Notes under the pieces: model-generated
Told to the model about the DNA's origin: nothing
Database searches by the model: none
What the model saw: only the letters and a program-made list of their open reading frames with translations
Shown: piece by piece, positions 35,546 through 44,934 of the stretch
Layout of the letters: every line of letters begins with the position of its first letter
Position numbering within the stretch: position 1 is the stretch's first letter
Position numbers and translations under genes: made by a program
NCBI GenBank assembly: GCA_964611895.1
Contig: CAZTDN010000006.1
Span: 1 to 64,000 of the forward strand
Origin: JAIEOG01 sp964611895
GTDB lineage: Bacteria > Bdellovibrionota > FAC87 > UBA2466
DNA length: 64,000 nucleotides
Direction: 5' to 3'

Positions 35546-36901
35546 ATGAAAGTAAAGACTCAATATATTTGCCAACAGTGCGGCCACGCTCACTCCAAAT
35601 GGAGCGGTCGCTGCACCGACTGCGGGGCTTGGAATTCTGTTGTAGAGGAGTTGGCCCCGGGGAATAAGCGTGGCCCTGGGGGTCAGTCCGTGGTCACCTC
35701 TGAGGCGCCATTGCCCGTTACCGAGGTCGTCACTCTGGACATCCCTCGCTACACAACTGAGCTCACTGAGTTAGACAACGTCCTAGGTGGGGGCCTGGTC
35801 CCCGGCAGCGTCGTGCTTCTGGGAGGCGAGCCCGGGGTAGGGAAGTCGACCCTCCTGCTCCAAGCGGCGGAGCAGTATGCGAAATCTGGAAAAAAAGTTC
35901 TCTACGCCAGCGGAGAAGAATCGGCCTCCCAAATCGCGCTGCGTTCCTCTCGCCTCGGCGTGAAGAACCCAAACCTCTGGGTGGTTGCCGAAACCACGCT
36001 GGAAACCATCGAAGCTCACTGCGAGAAACTTAAACCCGACTTGCTGATAATTGACTCCGTGCAAACCGTCTATAGCAGCCAACTCGAATCTCAACCTGGG
36101 AGTGTTGGACAGTTGAGAGAGTGCACTTTTCAGCTAGTTTCTCTGGCAAAGCAAAAACATATTGCCGCTTTTTTGGTGGGGCATGTGACCAAAGACGGCG
36201 CTATAGCAGGGCCAAAAGTGCTTGAGCACATGGTCGACGTAGTGCTTTACATCGAGTCCACCCCATCACAGTCGTTTCGACTCTTGCGAGGCATCAAAAA
36301 CCGTTTTGGTGCTACGAATGAGATAGGAGTTTTTGAACTCGGCTCTACTGGCATTCGATCGGTGACCAATCCTTCGGAATTGTTTTTATCGGAACAGCTT
36401 TCGTCTGTCGCCGGAAGCGTAGTCGCAGCAGCGGTGGAGGGAACCCGAGCTCTATTAGTGGAAGTTCAGGCTCTGGCAAGCCAGACGCCGCTAGCCATTC
36501 CACGCAGAACCTGCATTGGAATCGATCATAATCGGGTAGCCCTATTGGTCGCCATCTTGGAAAAAAGAGCTGGGTACCGATTCTTTGATCAGGACATTTA
36601 CATTAATGTCGCCGGAGGCCTGCGCCTGACCGAAACCGCAGTTGACCTGAGCGTGCTCGCGGCGTTGATCTCCAGTTTCACAGGCCGCGCGATTGAAAAA
36701 CGCACGGTGTTTTTTGGAGAGGTTGGCTTGGGGGGAGAAGTCCGGGCAGTTCCCAAAGCAACGGAACGCCTCCGTGAAGCGAGCCGGATCGGCGTGCGAA
36801 GAGCTATCGTTCCCGCCAAAATCGCCCGAGAAACGGAAAAAATACCCGACCTCGAAGTCATCGGAGTGGAACACGTACAGCAACTGGCGGACTTTCTTTA
36901 G
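35546..36901 (+). CDS. radA: DNA repair protein RadA
   Basis: A 451-residue RecA-like ATPase involved in recombination intermediate processing. It has the N-terminal C4 zinc finger (CQQCGHAHSKWSGRCTDCG), Walker A GGEPGVGKST at about residues 92-101, the RadA-specific KNRFG motif (about 250-254) and the C-terminal Lon-like protease fold domain. Length is typical. The 250 bases upstream, divergent from the SirB1-like gene, hold a TTGACA at 35511 that would place its start very near the ATG, so no promoter is annotated. The end overlaps glpK tail-to-tail by four bases. Confidence 0.97.
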   Translation: MKVKTQYICQQCGHAHSKWSGRCTDCGAWNSVVEELAPGNKRGPGGQSVVTSEAPLPVTEVVTLDIPRYTTELTELDNVLGGGLVPGSVVLLGGEPGVGKSTLLLQAAEQYAKSGKKVLYASGEESASQIALRSSRLGVKNPNLWVVAETTLETIEAHCEKLKPDLLIIDSVQTVYSSQLESQPGSVGQLRECTFQLVSLAKQKHIAAFLVGHVTKDGAIAGPKVLEHMVDVVLYIESTPSQSFRLLRGIKNRFGATNEIGVFELGSTGIRSVTNPSELFLSEQLSSVAGSVVAAAVEGTRALLVEVQALASQTPLAIPRRTCIGIDHNRVALLVAILEKRAGYRFFDQDIYINVAGGLRLTETAVDLSVLAALISSFTGRAIEKRTVFFGEVGLGGEVRAVPKATERLREASRIGVRRAIVPAKIARETEKIPDLEVIGVEHVQQLADFL

Positions 36902-38391
36902 AGCGGTTGACTCAAAAGCTTAACCGCCGCTACGGCACGGGCCCAATGCGCTAGCTTTTCCTTGCGTGTCCTGGGCGGCATTTGCGCTTGGAAAGATCCG
37001 GATGCTTGCCATCTCTTGCTAATCTCTTCGAGTCCGGACCAGTACTTTATCGCCAGCCCTGCCTGAAGCGCAGCCCCTAGAGCTGTCGTTTCCATGATTT
37101 TGCTGCGCACAACCCTTGCACCGATCAAATCCGCCTGAAACTGCATGAGGAGATCATTCGCAGAAGCGCCACCATCCACCTTGAGCCCTGAAAGCCGGGA
37201 TCCGTAATCCTTACCCATGGCCTGGATCAGCTCTGCGACTTGAAAACCGATCCCCTCCAAAGTCGCCCGAGCTACATGCGCTTTTGTGGTTCCACGCGTG
37301 ACACCAGTAAGCAGCCCCCGCGCCTCGGAGAGCCAGTGTGGAGCACCCAGTCCGGAAAGCGCTGGAACAAACACGACTCCATCAGAGCTTGCTACCTGAG
37401 CAGCCATAGCCTCCACCTCGGGTGAGCTCTTGAAAAGATTCAAGCCATCTCTCAACCATTGAACTGCGGCTCCAGCGATAAATGCGCTTCCTTCAAGCGC
37501 ATACGTGGTCTTCCCCGCGAGCTTCCAGGCCACTGTCGTGACCATTTTATTTTTCGACAAAACTGGTTTGTCGCCAATATTGAGCATTGCGAATGCACCG
37601 GTTCCGTACGTGCATTTTGCGGAGCCTTTTTTGAAGCATGCCTGCCCAAACAGAGCCGCTTGTTGATCCCCAGCAATTCCCGTAATCGGAATTCCATCAG
37701 GGAAATCTAGAAAGTTCCTCGTTTTTCCGTAGAGAGTCGCAGAAGGGTAGATTTCCGGCAGAATATTCTCTGGGATCTTGAACAGCCGAAGCAGTTCCGA
37801 ATCCCATTCACATTCCTTGAGATTCATGAGCAAAGTACGACTGGCATTGGTGACATCCGTGCGGTGCTCGCCTGACATTCGATATAGCAAGTAGCTATCA
37901 ATTGTTCCAAAAGCCAGTTCGCCCTTGAGCGCTTGCTTTTGAGCGCCACCCACGTGTTTTAAGATCCACGCAAGCTTGGTCCCGCTAAAATAGGGGTCAA
38001 GTAAAAGCCCCGTTTTTTTGTTCACCCAACTGCCGAGTTTTTGCTTTCGCAATTTTTCGCACTCAGGTGCTGTTCGACGATCCTGCCAAACGATCGCCCG
38101 GTGAACAGGAATCGCGTCGGGCCCTCTGTGCCAAACGCACGTGGTTTCTCGCTGATTGGTGATCCCAATAGCTGCAATCTCACCAGGCTTTACGCCGCCT
38201 TTTTGCATTGCGTTTCGAACGCTGACGCAAACAGATTTCCATATTTCGTTTAGGTCATGTTCCACATTGCCGGGTTTTGGAAAGTATTGCGGGAACTCCT
38301 GACCTGCTGACGCTCGAATCTGCAAATCCGAGTCAAAAAGCATTGCGCGAGAACTGGTCGTTCCCTGGTCGATTGCAAGAATGTATTTCAC
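36898..38391 (-). CDS. glpK: Glycerol kinase
   Basis: A 497-residue FGGY-family sugar kinase with the N-terminal phosphate-binding motif (AIDQGTTSSRAMLFD, about residues 5-19), the HDLNEIW segment, the glycerol-binding WQDRRTA region and the C-terminal ATP motif (GLKVDGGASANDLLMQFQAD). E. coli GlpK has 502 residues. It makes glycerol 3-phosphate. No glycerol facilitator or glycerol-3-phosphate dehydrogenase gene is next to it. It converges on radA. Confidence 0.96.
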   Translation of the reverse strand: MKYILAIDQGTTSSRAMLFDSDLQIRASAGQEFPQYFPKPGNVEHDLNEIWKSVCVSVRNAMQKGGVKPGEIAAIGITNQRETTCVWHRGPDAIPVHRAIVWQDRRTAPECEKLRKQKLGSWVNKKTGLLLDPYFSGTKLAWILKHVGGAQKQALKGELAFGTIDSYLLYRMSGEHRTDVTNASRTLLMNLKECEWDSELLRLFKIPENILPEIYPSATLYGKTRNFLDFPDGIPITGIAGDQQAALFGQACFKKGSAKCTYGTGAFAMLNIGDKPVLSKNKMVTTVAWKLAGKTTYALEGSAFIAGAAVQWLRDGLNLFKSSPEVEAMAAQVASSDGVVFVPALSGLGAPHWLSEARGLLTGVTRGTTKAHVARATLEGIGFQVAELIQAMGKDYGSRLSGLKVDGGASANDLLMQFQADLIGARVVRSKIMETTALGAALQAGLAIKYWSGLEEISKRWQASGSFQAQMPPRTRKEKLAHWARAVAAVKLLSQPL

Positions 38392-38463
38392 GGAGCCCCC
38401 TGTAGGGTTTTTCTATAAGACCACGAGAATACGTCAAGTTCCTCGGCAGAGTCGCTTTGATAT

Positions 38464-38478
38464 CCCAGGCTACCTGGG
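38464..38478. promoter_or_regulatory. Perfect inverted repeat upstream of secreted-protein gene
   Basis: CCCAGG-cta-CCTGGG is a perfect 6-base stem with a 3-base loop in the region between divergent glpK and the exported protein at 38523. A T-run follows after about ten bases, so it could be an operator or a weak terminator-like hairpin. Function not established. Confidence 0.3.
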
Positions 38479-38522
38479 CTGGAGCATTTTTTGCACCTTA
38501 TATGGCTGATTTAGGGGATTAA

Positions 38523-39845
38523 ATGAAACTGGTAGTAAGCCTGTTATTTCTTCTAGGAATGGCAACTCAGGCCAATGCTTTGCGCTGCCCCGGTTTCAAA
38601 CATCTCGCACGGCTCAAAAAACTCAATCCGTATTCTGGCAGTCTCTCCCAAGTGCAGTTCCAGGAGTTGCATCGAAAACCTCTGACCTCTTATTTTCCGA
38701 CAAAAGCCGACCCCAACAGGGACAGCAATGGGATTGAGGTGTTACCTCCGAGCGAAGTCGCGGCTTTTCATCAAGATGCCGATCGCTACCTGAAGAACTA
38801 CTCAATACATCGAGGCAAACTTCGCCATGGGGCAGACTTCCAAGCCTGGTGGAAAGCCAATGCTTCAACGCTGGCTACCGGACCTCAGATCCGGGCTCTC
38901 CAAGCTTCGAACACGACCTTAGGTCGGTATATTGAAGAAGAGCATATGAAGTTTCTTTCTCGGCAACCGCCGCCGCCTCGATCGGGATGGCTACCGCTGG
39001 CTGGATACCTCGGCCGTAAAGGGAAGAGCGCTTCAAGAGCGGCTCTTGGACTAGCCAAAGGGCTGCTCATTCTTGGCCCTGCGGTCGTCGTACTCAATAG
39101 CGCCTTGAGCCCTGTGATCGATCAGGTTGCCCAAGATGCCAAGCAAGTCGGGACCCGGATTTTGAGCCCAGTTTCGGATGGGTACCAATGGGTGCGTTCG
39201 AACCCAGCTAAAGCCAAGTCCGATCTTGCAAACATGAAACGCATCAATGACGAAATGAAGCACCTCATGGGCAAGATCGATAAAATGTCTCCTGAACAGT
39301 TTCAGGAGCAGTGGACCGATGTCCAAAAGGCGTTCTTTGGATACTACATGCGGACGAATAAAATTCTGCCTACTTATCTTCGCGAAGGGCGCAGTTTTGC
39401 ACGAGATCTGACTGCACACTTTAGCAATAATGCGACTTCGGTTGCTGTGTTTGATATTCAGCGTATGCAATACAAAACACGGTTGGACGAACTCAAAGCC
39501 ATCGAATCAGCACGCGCGCTGACGTCAGCAGAAGTTGCGGCCCGCAAGGAATACGAAACTCAGATGAGCGCTGCGGAGGAACGGATCGCATCCGGTTTAG
39601 CAATGTGGAAGCTGACGGAAATTATGTACCCGGACTATACTTTGGCGACGGACGCCGAAGTTCAAAAGGTGCCTTTGCTCGGGCTCTACCGAGCCTTTGC
39701 GGACGGACTCCGGTTCGATTTGTACAAAAAGCATTTCTCTCGGCAAATGTTAGAACAGCTTAAAAAGATGGACGGCCAGATAGGGCAAATGCAAGCTGCC
39801 ATCGAGAATGCCGGCGCAGCAGAAGTGGCTGTCGTTCGTCCCTAA
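38523..39845 (+). CDS. Exported hypothetical protein
   Basis: A 440-residue protein with a signal peptide (MKLVVSLLFLLGMATQANA) and an AGGGGA ribosome binding site. A second hydrophobic segment lies near residues 175-195 (GLLILGPAVVVLNSALSPV), so the mature protein may also touch a membrane. The C-terminal half is helical and charged with coiled-coil character (ELKAIESARALTSAEVAARKEYETQMSAAEERI is one such stretch). No domain recognised. It precedes the TIGR02757 gene by 20 bases, and the two may share a transcript. Confidence 0.6.
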   Translation: MKLVVSLLFLLGMATQANALRCPGFKHLARLKKLNPYSGSLSQVQFQELHRKPLTSYFPTKADPNRDSNGIEVLPPSEVAAFHQDADRYLKNYSIHRGKLRHGADFQAWWKANASTLATGPQIRALQASNTTLGRYIEEEHMKFLSRQPPPPRSGWLPLAGYLGRKGKSASRAALGLAKGLLILGPAVVVLNSALSPVIDQVAQDAKQVGTRILSPVSDGYQWVRSNPAKAKSDLANMKRINDEMKHLMGKIDKMSPEQFQEQWTDVQKAFFGYYMRTNKILPTYLREGRSFARDLTAHFSNNATSVAVFDIQRMQYKTRLDELKAIESARALTSAEVAARKEYETQMSAAEERIASGLAMWKLTEIMYPDYTLATDAEVQKVPLLGLYRAFADGLRFDLYKKHFSRQMLEQLKKMDGQIGQMQAAIENAGAAEVAVVRP

Positions 39846-39864
39846 AGGCTGGTAAGGGTTCAGG

Positions 39865-40722
39865 GTGAAGCCGGACCCCATGTTCTGTGTATTGGAAGCC
39901 GCGTACCGCGACCACCATTCCCAACACGCAAAATCCCGAGACCCTGTTTCCTTGGTCCATGCCTACACCCGCCCAGCCGATCAGGAAGTGGTGGGCTTGA
40001 TTGTGGCCTTGCTTTCGTACGGCGGAGTACCCACCATTTTGCGAAACGCGCAACGGGCCTTGGAACCTCTGGGAAAGCACCCTAGCCGGACACTCTTGCT
40101 TCCAGGTTTTCGACCGAACCTCGCGGAATTTAAACACCGGTTCACCACGGGGGCTGATTTGGAGGTGGTTTTTGCTTGGCTGGGAAGCGCACTGAGAAAA
40201 AAAGGGTCGTTGGAAAGCTATTTCCTAGAAGGCCAGCGACCCGAAGGCCGGATGGCGGACTTGTTGAGCAGTTTCGTGCAACGCCTGACCTCCGAACCCC
40301 TCCCACCGGAACTCTCAAAGAAGCGCGAAATGCGCGAAGCACAGCTCAAGCACCTCCTCTCCGATCCCAAAAGGGGAAGTGCGTGCAAGCGTCTGAATAT
40401 GTTCCTTCGATGGATGGTCCGACCAGCTGACGGGATTGATCTGGGCATTTGGAAACGGGTGCAACCGTCGCAATTGATTTTGCCTTTGGACACTCACGTC
40501 CTCAAGACTGTCCGCGCGCTGCACTGGACTCGTTCCCGACAGGCAAATTGGAAGCTCGCAGAGGCGGCCACCGCACGTCTAGCGCGGTACTGTCCTGAAG
40601 ACCCGGTCCGCTACGACTTTTCGCTCTGTCATTTATCTATGGAAGGCGGGAAGATTCTCCACTATATGGGGACGCATGGCGCGAAACTGGAACGACGACC
40701 CTTTCACAAAAAAAGCCCGTAA
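39865..40722 (+). CDS. TIGR02757 (DUF2400) family protein
   Basis: A 285-residue protein of the TIGR02757 family. Family features are DPVSLVHAYTRPADQEVVGLIVALLSYG near the N terminus, RLNMFLRWMVRPADGIDLGIW near residue 180 and PLDTHVLKTVRALHWTRS near 210. The helix-hairpin-helix look and distant likeness to DNA glycosylases are known for the family, but no reaction is established. It starts with GTG, AAGGG lies 6 bases upstream; an ATG at 39880 is an alternative. Its end overlaps rlmE by 47 bases. Confidence 0.85.
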   Translation: MKPDPMFCVLEAAYRDHHSQHAKSRDPVSLVHAYTRPADQEVVGLIVALLSYGGVPTILRNAQRALEPLGKHPSRTLLLPGFRPNLAEFKHRFTTGADLEVVFAWLGSALRKKGSLESYFLEGQRPEGRMADLLSSFVQRLTSEPLPPELSKKREMREAQLKHLLSDPKRGSACKRLNMFLRWMVRPADGIDLGIWKRVQPSQLILPLDTHVLKTVRALHWTRSRQANWKLAEAATARLARYCPEDPVRYDFSLCHLSMEGGKILHYMGTHGAKLERRPFHKKSP

Positions 40723-41260
40723 AGAGGATTTTGCGGCGCGTTCCGTTTACAAACTCGAAGAAATCGATCGAAGAGAAAAAATTCTCAAAGGCGCAAAGCT
40801 AGTCTTGGACCTTGGTGCTGCGCCCGGCTCATGGACCCAATACTGCTTGAAAACCCATCCCAGTGCTCAAGTGGTGGCGGTGGACCTATCGAAGATCGAA
40901 ATTCAACACCCTCAACTCACGTTTCTCCATGGCGCTATCGAGGAAGTTCCCCTCTCAGAAACTCTGCAGGGGCGCAAGGCCGATGTCGTTTTGAGTGACA
41001 TGGCTCCCAAAACCTCGGGACAAGCCGATAGAGACGTGGCCCTCTCCCTGGATTTGGCCGCGTTTGCGCTTGAAGTAGCTAAGAAGCACCTGCGCCCCGG
41101 GGGTGGTTTTGTGGCTAAATTGTTCATGGGAACGGGTTTTGAAGAATTTCGCAAATCTTTGCGAGAATGTTTTGACTCCGTGGCCCTATTGCGCCCCGAA
41201 AGTACCCGCAAGCACAGCAGGGAAATATTTTTTATCGCTAAGGGGTTTCGCGACAAATAA
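40676..41260 (+). CDS. rlmE: 23S rRNA 2'-O-ribose methyltransferase RlmE (FtsJ)
   Basis: A 194-residue SAM-dependent methyltransferase with the RlmE/FtsJ catalytic tetrad: Lys in RSVYKL, Asp in LSDMAP, Lys in FVAKLF and Glu in REIFFIA. The SAM-binding motif is VLDLGAAPGSWTQ at about residues 43-55. It methylates U2552 of 23S rRNA in E. coli. The start overlaps the TIGR02757 gene by 47 bases. Length is slightly below E. coli RlmE (209). Confidence 0.92.
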   Translation: MARNWNDDPFTKKARKEDFAARSVYKLEEIDRREKILKGAKLVLDLGAAPGSWTQYCLKTHPSAQVVAVDLSKIEIQHPQLTFLHGAIEEVPLSETLQGRKADVVLSDMAPKTSGQADRDVALSLDLAAFALEVAKKHLRPGGGFVAKLFMGTGFEEFRKSLRECFDSVALLRPESTRKHSREIFFIAKGFRDK

Positions 41261-41261
41261 A

Positions 41262-41837
41262 CTATTTTGAGTTTATTAGCCTCATCCGCAGCTCTTCTAG
41301 AATCCTTGCAGTCGCTCCCCAGACGAGCTCACCATCCACCTGAATAGCCGCGCTCTTAACATGAACCGCCCCTACTGGGACGGAGGTCGGCTTAAGTCCC
41401 TCTTCCAACAACCTCTGGATGGGCAAGAGTAAAATCCGATCCACTTCGGCCGGATTTGGCTGGAAAGGGTAGGGCAGTTGAAGCCAGCCTACCCAGGGGT
41501 AGATAGGCACTCCCTGGTGCGTCAGAACTGGCGCGAGCGCCCCCAATATCTTTATGTCGCGTGGCTGTGCGCCAATTTCTTCGTGGGACTCTCTAAGTGC
41601 CGTATCCACCAGGGTTGGATCGTGTGTCTCCCAAAAGCCGCCGGGAAAGCTGACTTGTCCCTTATGGTTATCCACGAGAGTCGTTCGTTTGGTCAGGACG
41701 ATCTCTTCTCGCTGTGTCCCGCGGTTCCAACCCATGGGAATGAGTACGGAAGAGAGACCTCCCGTTTTGGCCTGGGGCATTACCAAACTCACCGGGTCGA
41801 GGTTTTGGCTCAGGCGTTGAATCCATTCGGGGTGCAT
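41262..41837 (-). CDS. NUDIX hydrolase, CoA pyrophosphatase-like
   Basis: A 191-residue NUDIX protein when started at the ATG at 41837 (MHPEWIQRL). It has the CoA-specific segment TTLVDNHKGQVSFPGGFWE followed by the NUDIX box with ALRESHEEIG. These are features of the CoA diphosphatase (UPF0035) branch. The frame is open to a TTG at 41900, so the start is uncertain. It ends two bases from rlmE, tail to tail. Confidence 0.85.
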   Translation of the reverse strand: MHPEWIQRLSQNLDPVSLVMPQAKTGGLSSVLIPMGWNRGTQREEIVLTKRTTLVDNHKGQVSFPGGFWETHDPTLVDTALRESHEEIGAQPRDIKILGALAPVLTHQGVPIYPWVGWLQLPYPFQPNPAEVDRILLLPIQRLLEEGLKPTSVPVGAVHVKSAAIQVDGELVWGATARILEELRMRLINSK

Positions 41838-41997
41838 CACTTTGTCTATCCTATCTGAGTCTGCCGCCTGCCGCTGAAAAAAGAGGGCCGCTGTTAACAA
41901 CTGGTCCCGGATTCACTTAACCCCAGCTCGGTTTTGGGGCTCCGCCCATTGGCAAAAAGACTGGTTCGCGGTTAAATGTTCGGTCCAAGAGGCTCCC

Positions 41998-42345
41998 GTG
42001 AATAAATGTATATTCTGCCAAATCATTGAAGGAACTTTACCCAGCACAAAAGTCTATGAAAACGATCGGGTTTTTGCCTTTAAAGACATCAGCCCACAAG
42101 CACCGGTCCATGTATTGGTTGTACCCAAACAGCACATCGCCGATGTGACTTCAGCCGCCAGTTCCAATAGCCAGGTATTTCAGGAGCTATTCGAAGTGGT
42201 TCATAAACTCATCGAAAAACTCGGGCTCCAAAAAACAGGCTTCCGAACAGTCTTCAACACTGGACAGGACGCCTGCCAAACAGTGTTCCATTTGCACCTG
42301 CACCTTCTGGGCGGCGCGCAATTGGGCGGCTCGATGGTGGGTTGA
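41998..42345 (+). CDS. hinT: HIT family hydrolase (HinT-like)
   Basis: A 115-residue protein, the normal HinT length. It has the CIFCQIIEGTLPS start and the histidine triad HLHLHLLGG (HxHxH) near residue 97-105. HinT hydrolyses nucleoside phosphoramidates. The start is a GTG. It stands just upstream of the nrdAB region on the same strand, separated by 246 bases. Confidence 0.94.
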   Translation: MNKCIFCQIIEGTLPSTKVYENDRVFAFKDISPQAPVHVLVVPKQHIADVTSAASSNSQVFQELFEVVHKLIEKLGLQKTGFRTVFNTGQDACQTVFHLHLHLLGGAQLGGSMVG

Positions 42346-42414
42346 CGGAATGAGAAATATGCTTACTTTTTTTTCGCTTGTTTTCCCGGTTGTATATTTG
42401 TGATGGGAACTAAA

Positions 42415-42443
42415 TTGACAGAGAATTTTTATAACTTTAATTT
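42415..42443 (+). promoter_or_regulatory. Candidate promoter of nrdAB
   Basis: TTGACA at 42415-42420, a perfect -35, is followed after 17 bases by TAATTT (42438-42443), a weak -10. It lies 172 bases before nrdA, leaving a long leader. No NrdR box was recognised close to it. The -35 gives most of the support. Confidence 0.4.
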
Positions 42444-42502
42444 CATAAATGAGCACGCATCCGCTTTAACGCACTTTATAACAAGGCAGCGAAATACGTG
42501 TA

Positions 42503-42583
42503 GTCGCTTCAGCGCGACGAAGGGATGTTTATTCCCTTTCACTAAGCAGATTTTAGAAGTTAACGCAGTACCCTCTGAAGGGT
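42503..42583 (+). ncRNA. nrdA leader with three hairpins
   Basis: The leader upstream of nrdA contains three hairpins in a row: GTCGC/GCGAC (42503-42518), AAGGGA/TCCCTT (42520-42538) and ACCCT/AGGGT (42570-42583), the last just 8 bases before the ATG. The second and third share complementary segments (GGGA with CCCT), so alternative pairing is possible. This could be an attenuator or RNA switch. I recognise no known riboswitch family, and thermodynamics were not computed. Confidence 0.3.
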
Positions 42584-42591
42584 GAGAACCT

Positions 42592-44922
42592 ATGCAAGTC
42601 ATCAAGCGAGACGGAACCAAAGAAGGCGTCAAAATAGAAAAAATTCTTCACGCGGTGAATCGTGCCTGCCGCGGAATCCCAAATGTGGAGTCGCTTGAAA
42701 TCGCCAAGCGCACCATCAACGGCCTGCATGATGGCAGTACCACTGAGGAGCTGGACAATCTTTCGATCGCTACTGCGGTTATGTTGATGGCCGAAGAACC
42801 CAACTACTCTAAAGTAGCCGCCCGCATGCTGTCCGAAAATATCCGCAAAGAAGTAGGACGCAACGGTGCGTTTCGTGACTACATTAAAGCGGCCTCGGAA
42901 TTGGGGGTGCTGAGTGACGCAGTCCTTGGAATCGCCAAGCAGGACGTGGAAACCATTGAGTACGCCATTCGCCACGAACGCGACGACAACTTTGAATATT
43001 TTGGTCTTAAAACTGTTTTAGACCGTTATCTGATTCGCCATCCCCAGACCCGAAAAGTCATTGAGCGGCCGCAGTGGATGTTCATGCGGGTAGCGTTGGG
43101 CCTTTCGCGCAACGTTCAAGAGGCCATTAGCTTTTACGACAATATCAGCCAGTTCTATTATATGCCCGCCACCCCGACTCTGTTCAATTCGGGCACACGG
43201 CACCCTCAAATGAGCTCGTGCTACTTGCTCACCATTCCCGAGGACAGTCTTGGCGGTATTTATAAAAACATCGCCGATTGCGCCAACCTTTCCAAATGGT
43301 CGGGTGGGTTGGGCGTGGACTGGACACCCGTGCGCGCTTCCGGCTCGCTTATCAACGGCACGAACGGCCTAAGCAATGGAATCATCCCGTTCTTAAAGGT
43401 GTTTGACTCCAGCGTACACGCAGTCAATCAGGGTGGTAAGCGCAAGGGCGCCGCGGCTGTTTACATTGAGCCCTGGCATGCAGACATCGAAAACTTTTTG
43501 GAACTCCGCAATAACACAGGGTCCGAGGAGCGTCGTACCCATAACTTAAACCTCGCACTTTGGATTCCAGATCTTTTTATGCGTAGGGTGGAAGAAGATG
43601 GACAATGGTCCTTGTTCTCGCCCAGCGACACTCCAGCTTTGCTAAAATCTTTTGGTGAAGAATTTGAGAGCCACTATGCCCAGTACGAAAAAGAGGGCAA
43701 GGCCATGCGTCAGGTTTCTGCACGCGCTCTTTATTCTCGCATGATGCAGACCCTGGCTGAAACCGGGAATGGTTGGATCTGTTTTAAAGACAAGGCCAAT
43801 CTGCGCTCCTCTCAAACGGCCGTTGATGGCAACGTGATTCGCAGTTCAAATCTTTGCACCGAAATTCTCGAAGTCACGAACAACGAGGAAGTCGCTGTTT
43901 GCAATCTGGGAAGCATCAACGTGGGGGCGTTCGTCACTCCCAACCAAACATTTGATTTTGAAAAACTCCGAGAAGTGGTAGACCGTGCGGTTACTTTTCT
44001 CGATCGCGTAGTGGATATCAACTACTATCCGATTCCCGAGGCCAGTCGCTCTAATTTGAAGTGGCGCCCCATCGGGCTAGGATTGATGGGCTTGCAGGAC
44101 GCGTTTTTCCGCATGCGGCTTCCCTTTGATTCCGCTGAGGCAGCAAAACTTTCTTCGCGAATTTCCGAAGAGATTTATTACCAAGCCATCATGACCAGCA
44201 TGCGGCTCGCCCGTGAGCTTGGAGCATTCCCCGCCTTTAAAGACTCTCGCTACCCCGATGGAACCCTTCAAGTTCAGCTTGCGCGGAAGAGTGAAATGCA
44301 GGGATTGCCCGAGCTTCACTACGATTGGGATGATATTGCCTGGCAAGTGAAGAACAATGGATTGCGCAATAGCCTACTGATCGCCATTGCCCCAACAGCA
44401 ACTATCGCGTCTATCGTGGGCTGTTACGAAGCCATTGAGCCCCAAGTTTCTAACTTCTTTAAACGCGAAACCTTGAGCGGTGAGTTCTTGAATATTAACA
44501 AGTACCTCGTACAAGATCTCAAAAAAGCCGGTCTTTGGAACGCTTCCATTCGTAACAAAATCATCGAAGCAGAAGGCTCGATCCAGTCTATTCAGGAAAT
44601 CCCTGAAGAAATTCGCAGCGTCTATAAAACCGTCTGGGAAATTTCTCAAAAAGTGCTCATTGAAATGGCTGCCGCTCGCGGCACTTTTGTGTGCCAGTCT
44701 CAGTCCCTAAATCTCTTCCTGGAGGACCCGACTCTTGGAAAGCTTTCTTCTATGTATATGTACGCGTGGAAACAAGGCGTTAAGACGACTTACTACCTAC
44801 GCTCTCGAGCGCGCACAAAAATTCAAAAAACGACAGTGCAATCAGAGGCAGTCCAAGCTGAGGCGGTGGCCGCTATAACGTGCTCGCTGGAAAACCCTGA
44901 AACCTGTGAAGCCTGTCAGTAG
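42592..44922 (+). CDS. nrdA: Ribonucleoside-diphosphate reductase, alpha subunit
   Basis: A 776-residue class Ia reductase large subunit. It has an N-terminal ATP cone (MQVIKRDGTKEGVKIEKIL), the active-site Cys in QMSSCYLL near residue 210, the SSNLCTEI radical region near 420, VCNLGSIN, and the C-terminal redox pair CEACQ. It reduces ribonucleotides with the nrdB radical subunit that follows after 12 bases. E. coli NrdA has 761 residues. A long hairpin-rich leader precedes it. Confidence 0.97.
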   Translation: MQVIKRDGTKEGVKIEKILHAVNRACRGIPNVESLEIAKRTINGLHDGSTTEELDNLSIATAVMLMAEEPNYSKVAARMLSENIRKEVGRNGAFRDYIKAASELGVLSDAVLGIAKQDVETIEYAIRHERDDNFEYFGLKTVLDRYLIRHPQTRKVIERPQWMFMRVALGLSRNVQEAISFYDNISQFYYMPATPTLFNSGTRHPQMSSCYLLTIPEDSLGGIYKNIADCANLSKWSGGLGVDWTPVRASGSLINGTNGLSNGIIPFLKVFDSSVHAVNQGGKRKGAAAVYIEPWHADIENFLELRNNTGSEERRTHNLNLALWIPDLFMRRVEEDGQWSLFSPSDTPALLKSFGEEFESHYAQYEKEGKAMRQVSARALYSRMMQTLAETGNGWICFKDKANLRSSQTAVDGNVIRSSNLCTEILEVTNNEEVAVCNLGSINVGAFVTPNQTFDFEKLREVVDRAVTFLDRVVDINYYPIPEASRSNLKWRPIGLGLMGLQDAFFRMRLPFDSAEAAKLSSRISEEIYYQAIMTSMRLARELGAFPAFKDSRYPDGTLQVQLARKSEMQGLPELHYDWDDIAWQVKNNGLRNSLLIAIAPTATIASIVGCYEAIEPQVSNFFKRETLSGEFLNINKYLVQDLKKAGLWNASIRNKIIEAEGSIQSIQEIPEEIRSVYKTVWEISQKVLIEMAAARGTFVCQSQSLNLFLEDPTLGKLSSMYMYAWKQGVKTTYYLRSRARTKIQKTTVQSEAVQAEAVAAITCSLENPETCEACQ

Positions 44923-44934
44923 GAGACTCTGTCC

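Noticed and set aside
38410..38440. TTGACG and TATAGA on the minus strand as a glpK promoter
   Set aside because: The spacer is only 14 bases, too short for a normal sigma-70 promoter.
42346..42591. Cobalamin riboswitch before nrdAB
   Set aside because: No B12-box or conserved core was seen, and the enzyme is class Ia, not B12-dependent.
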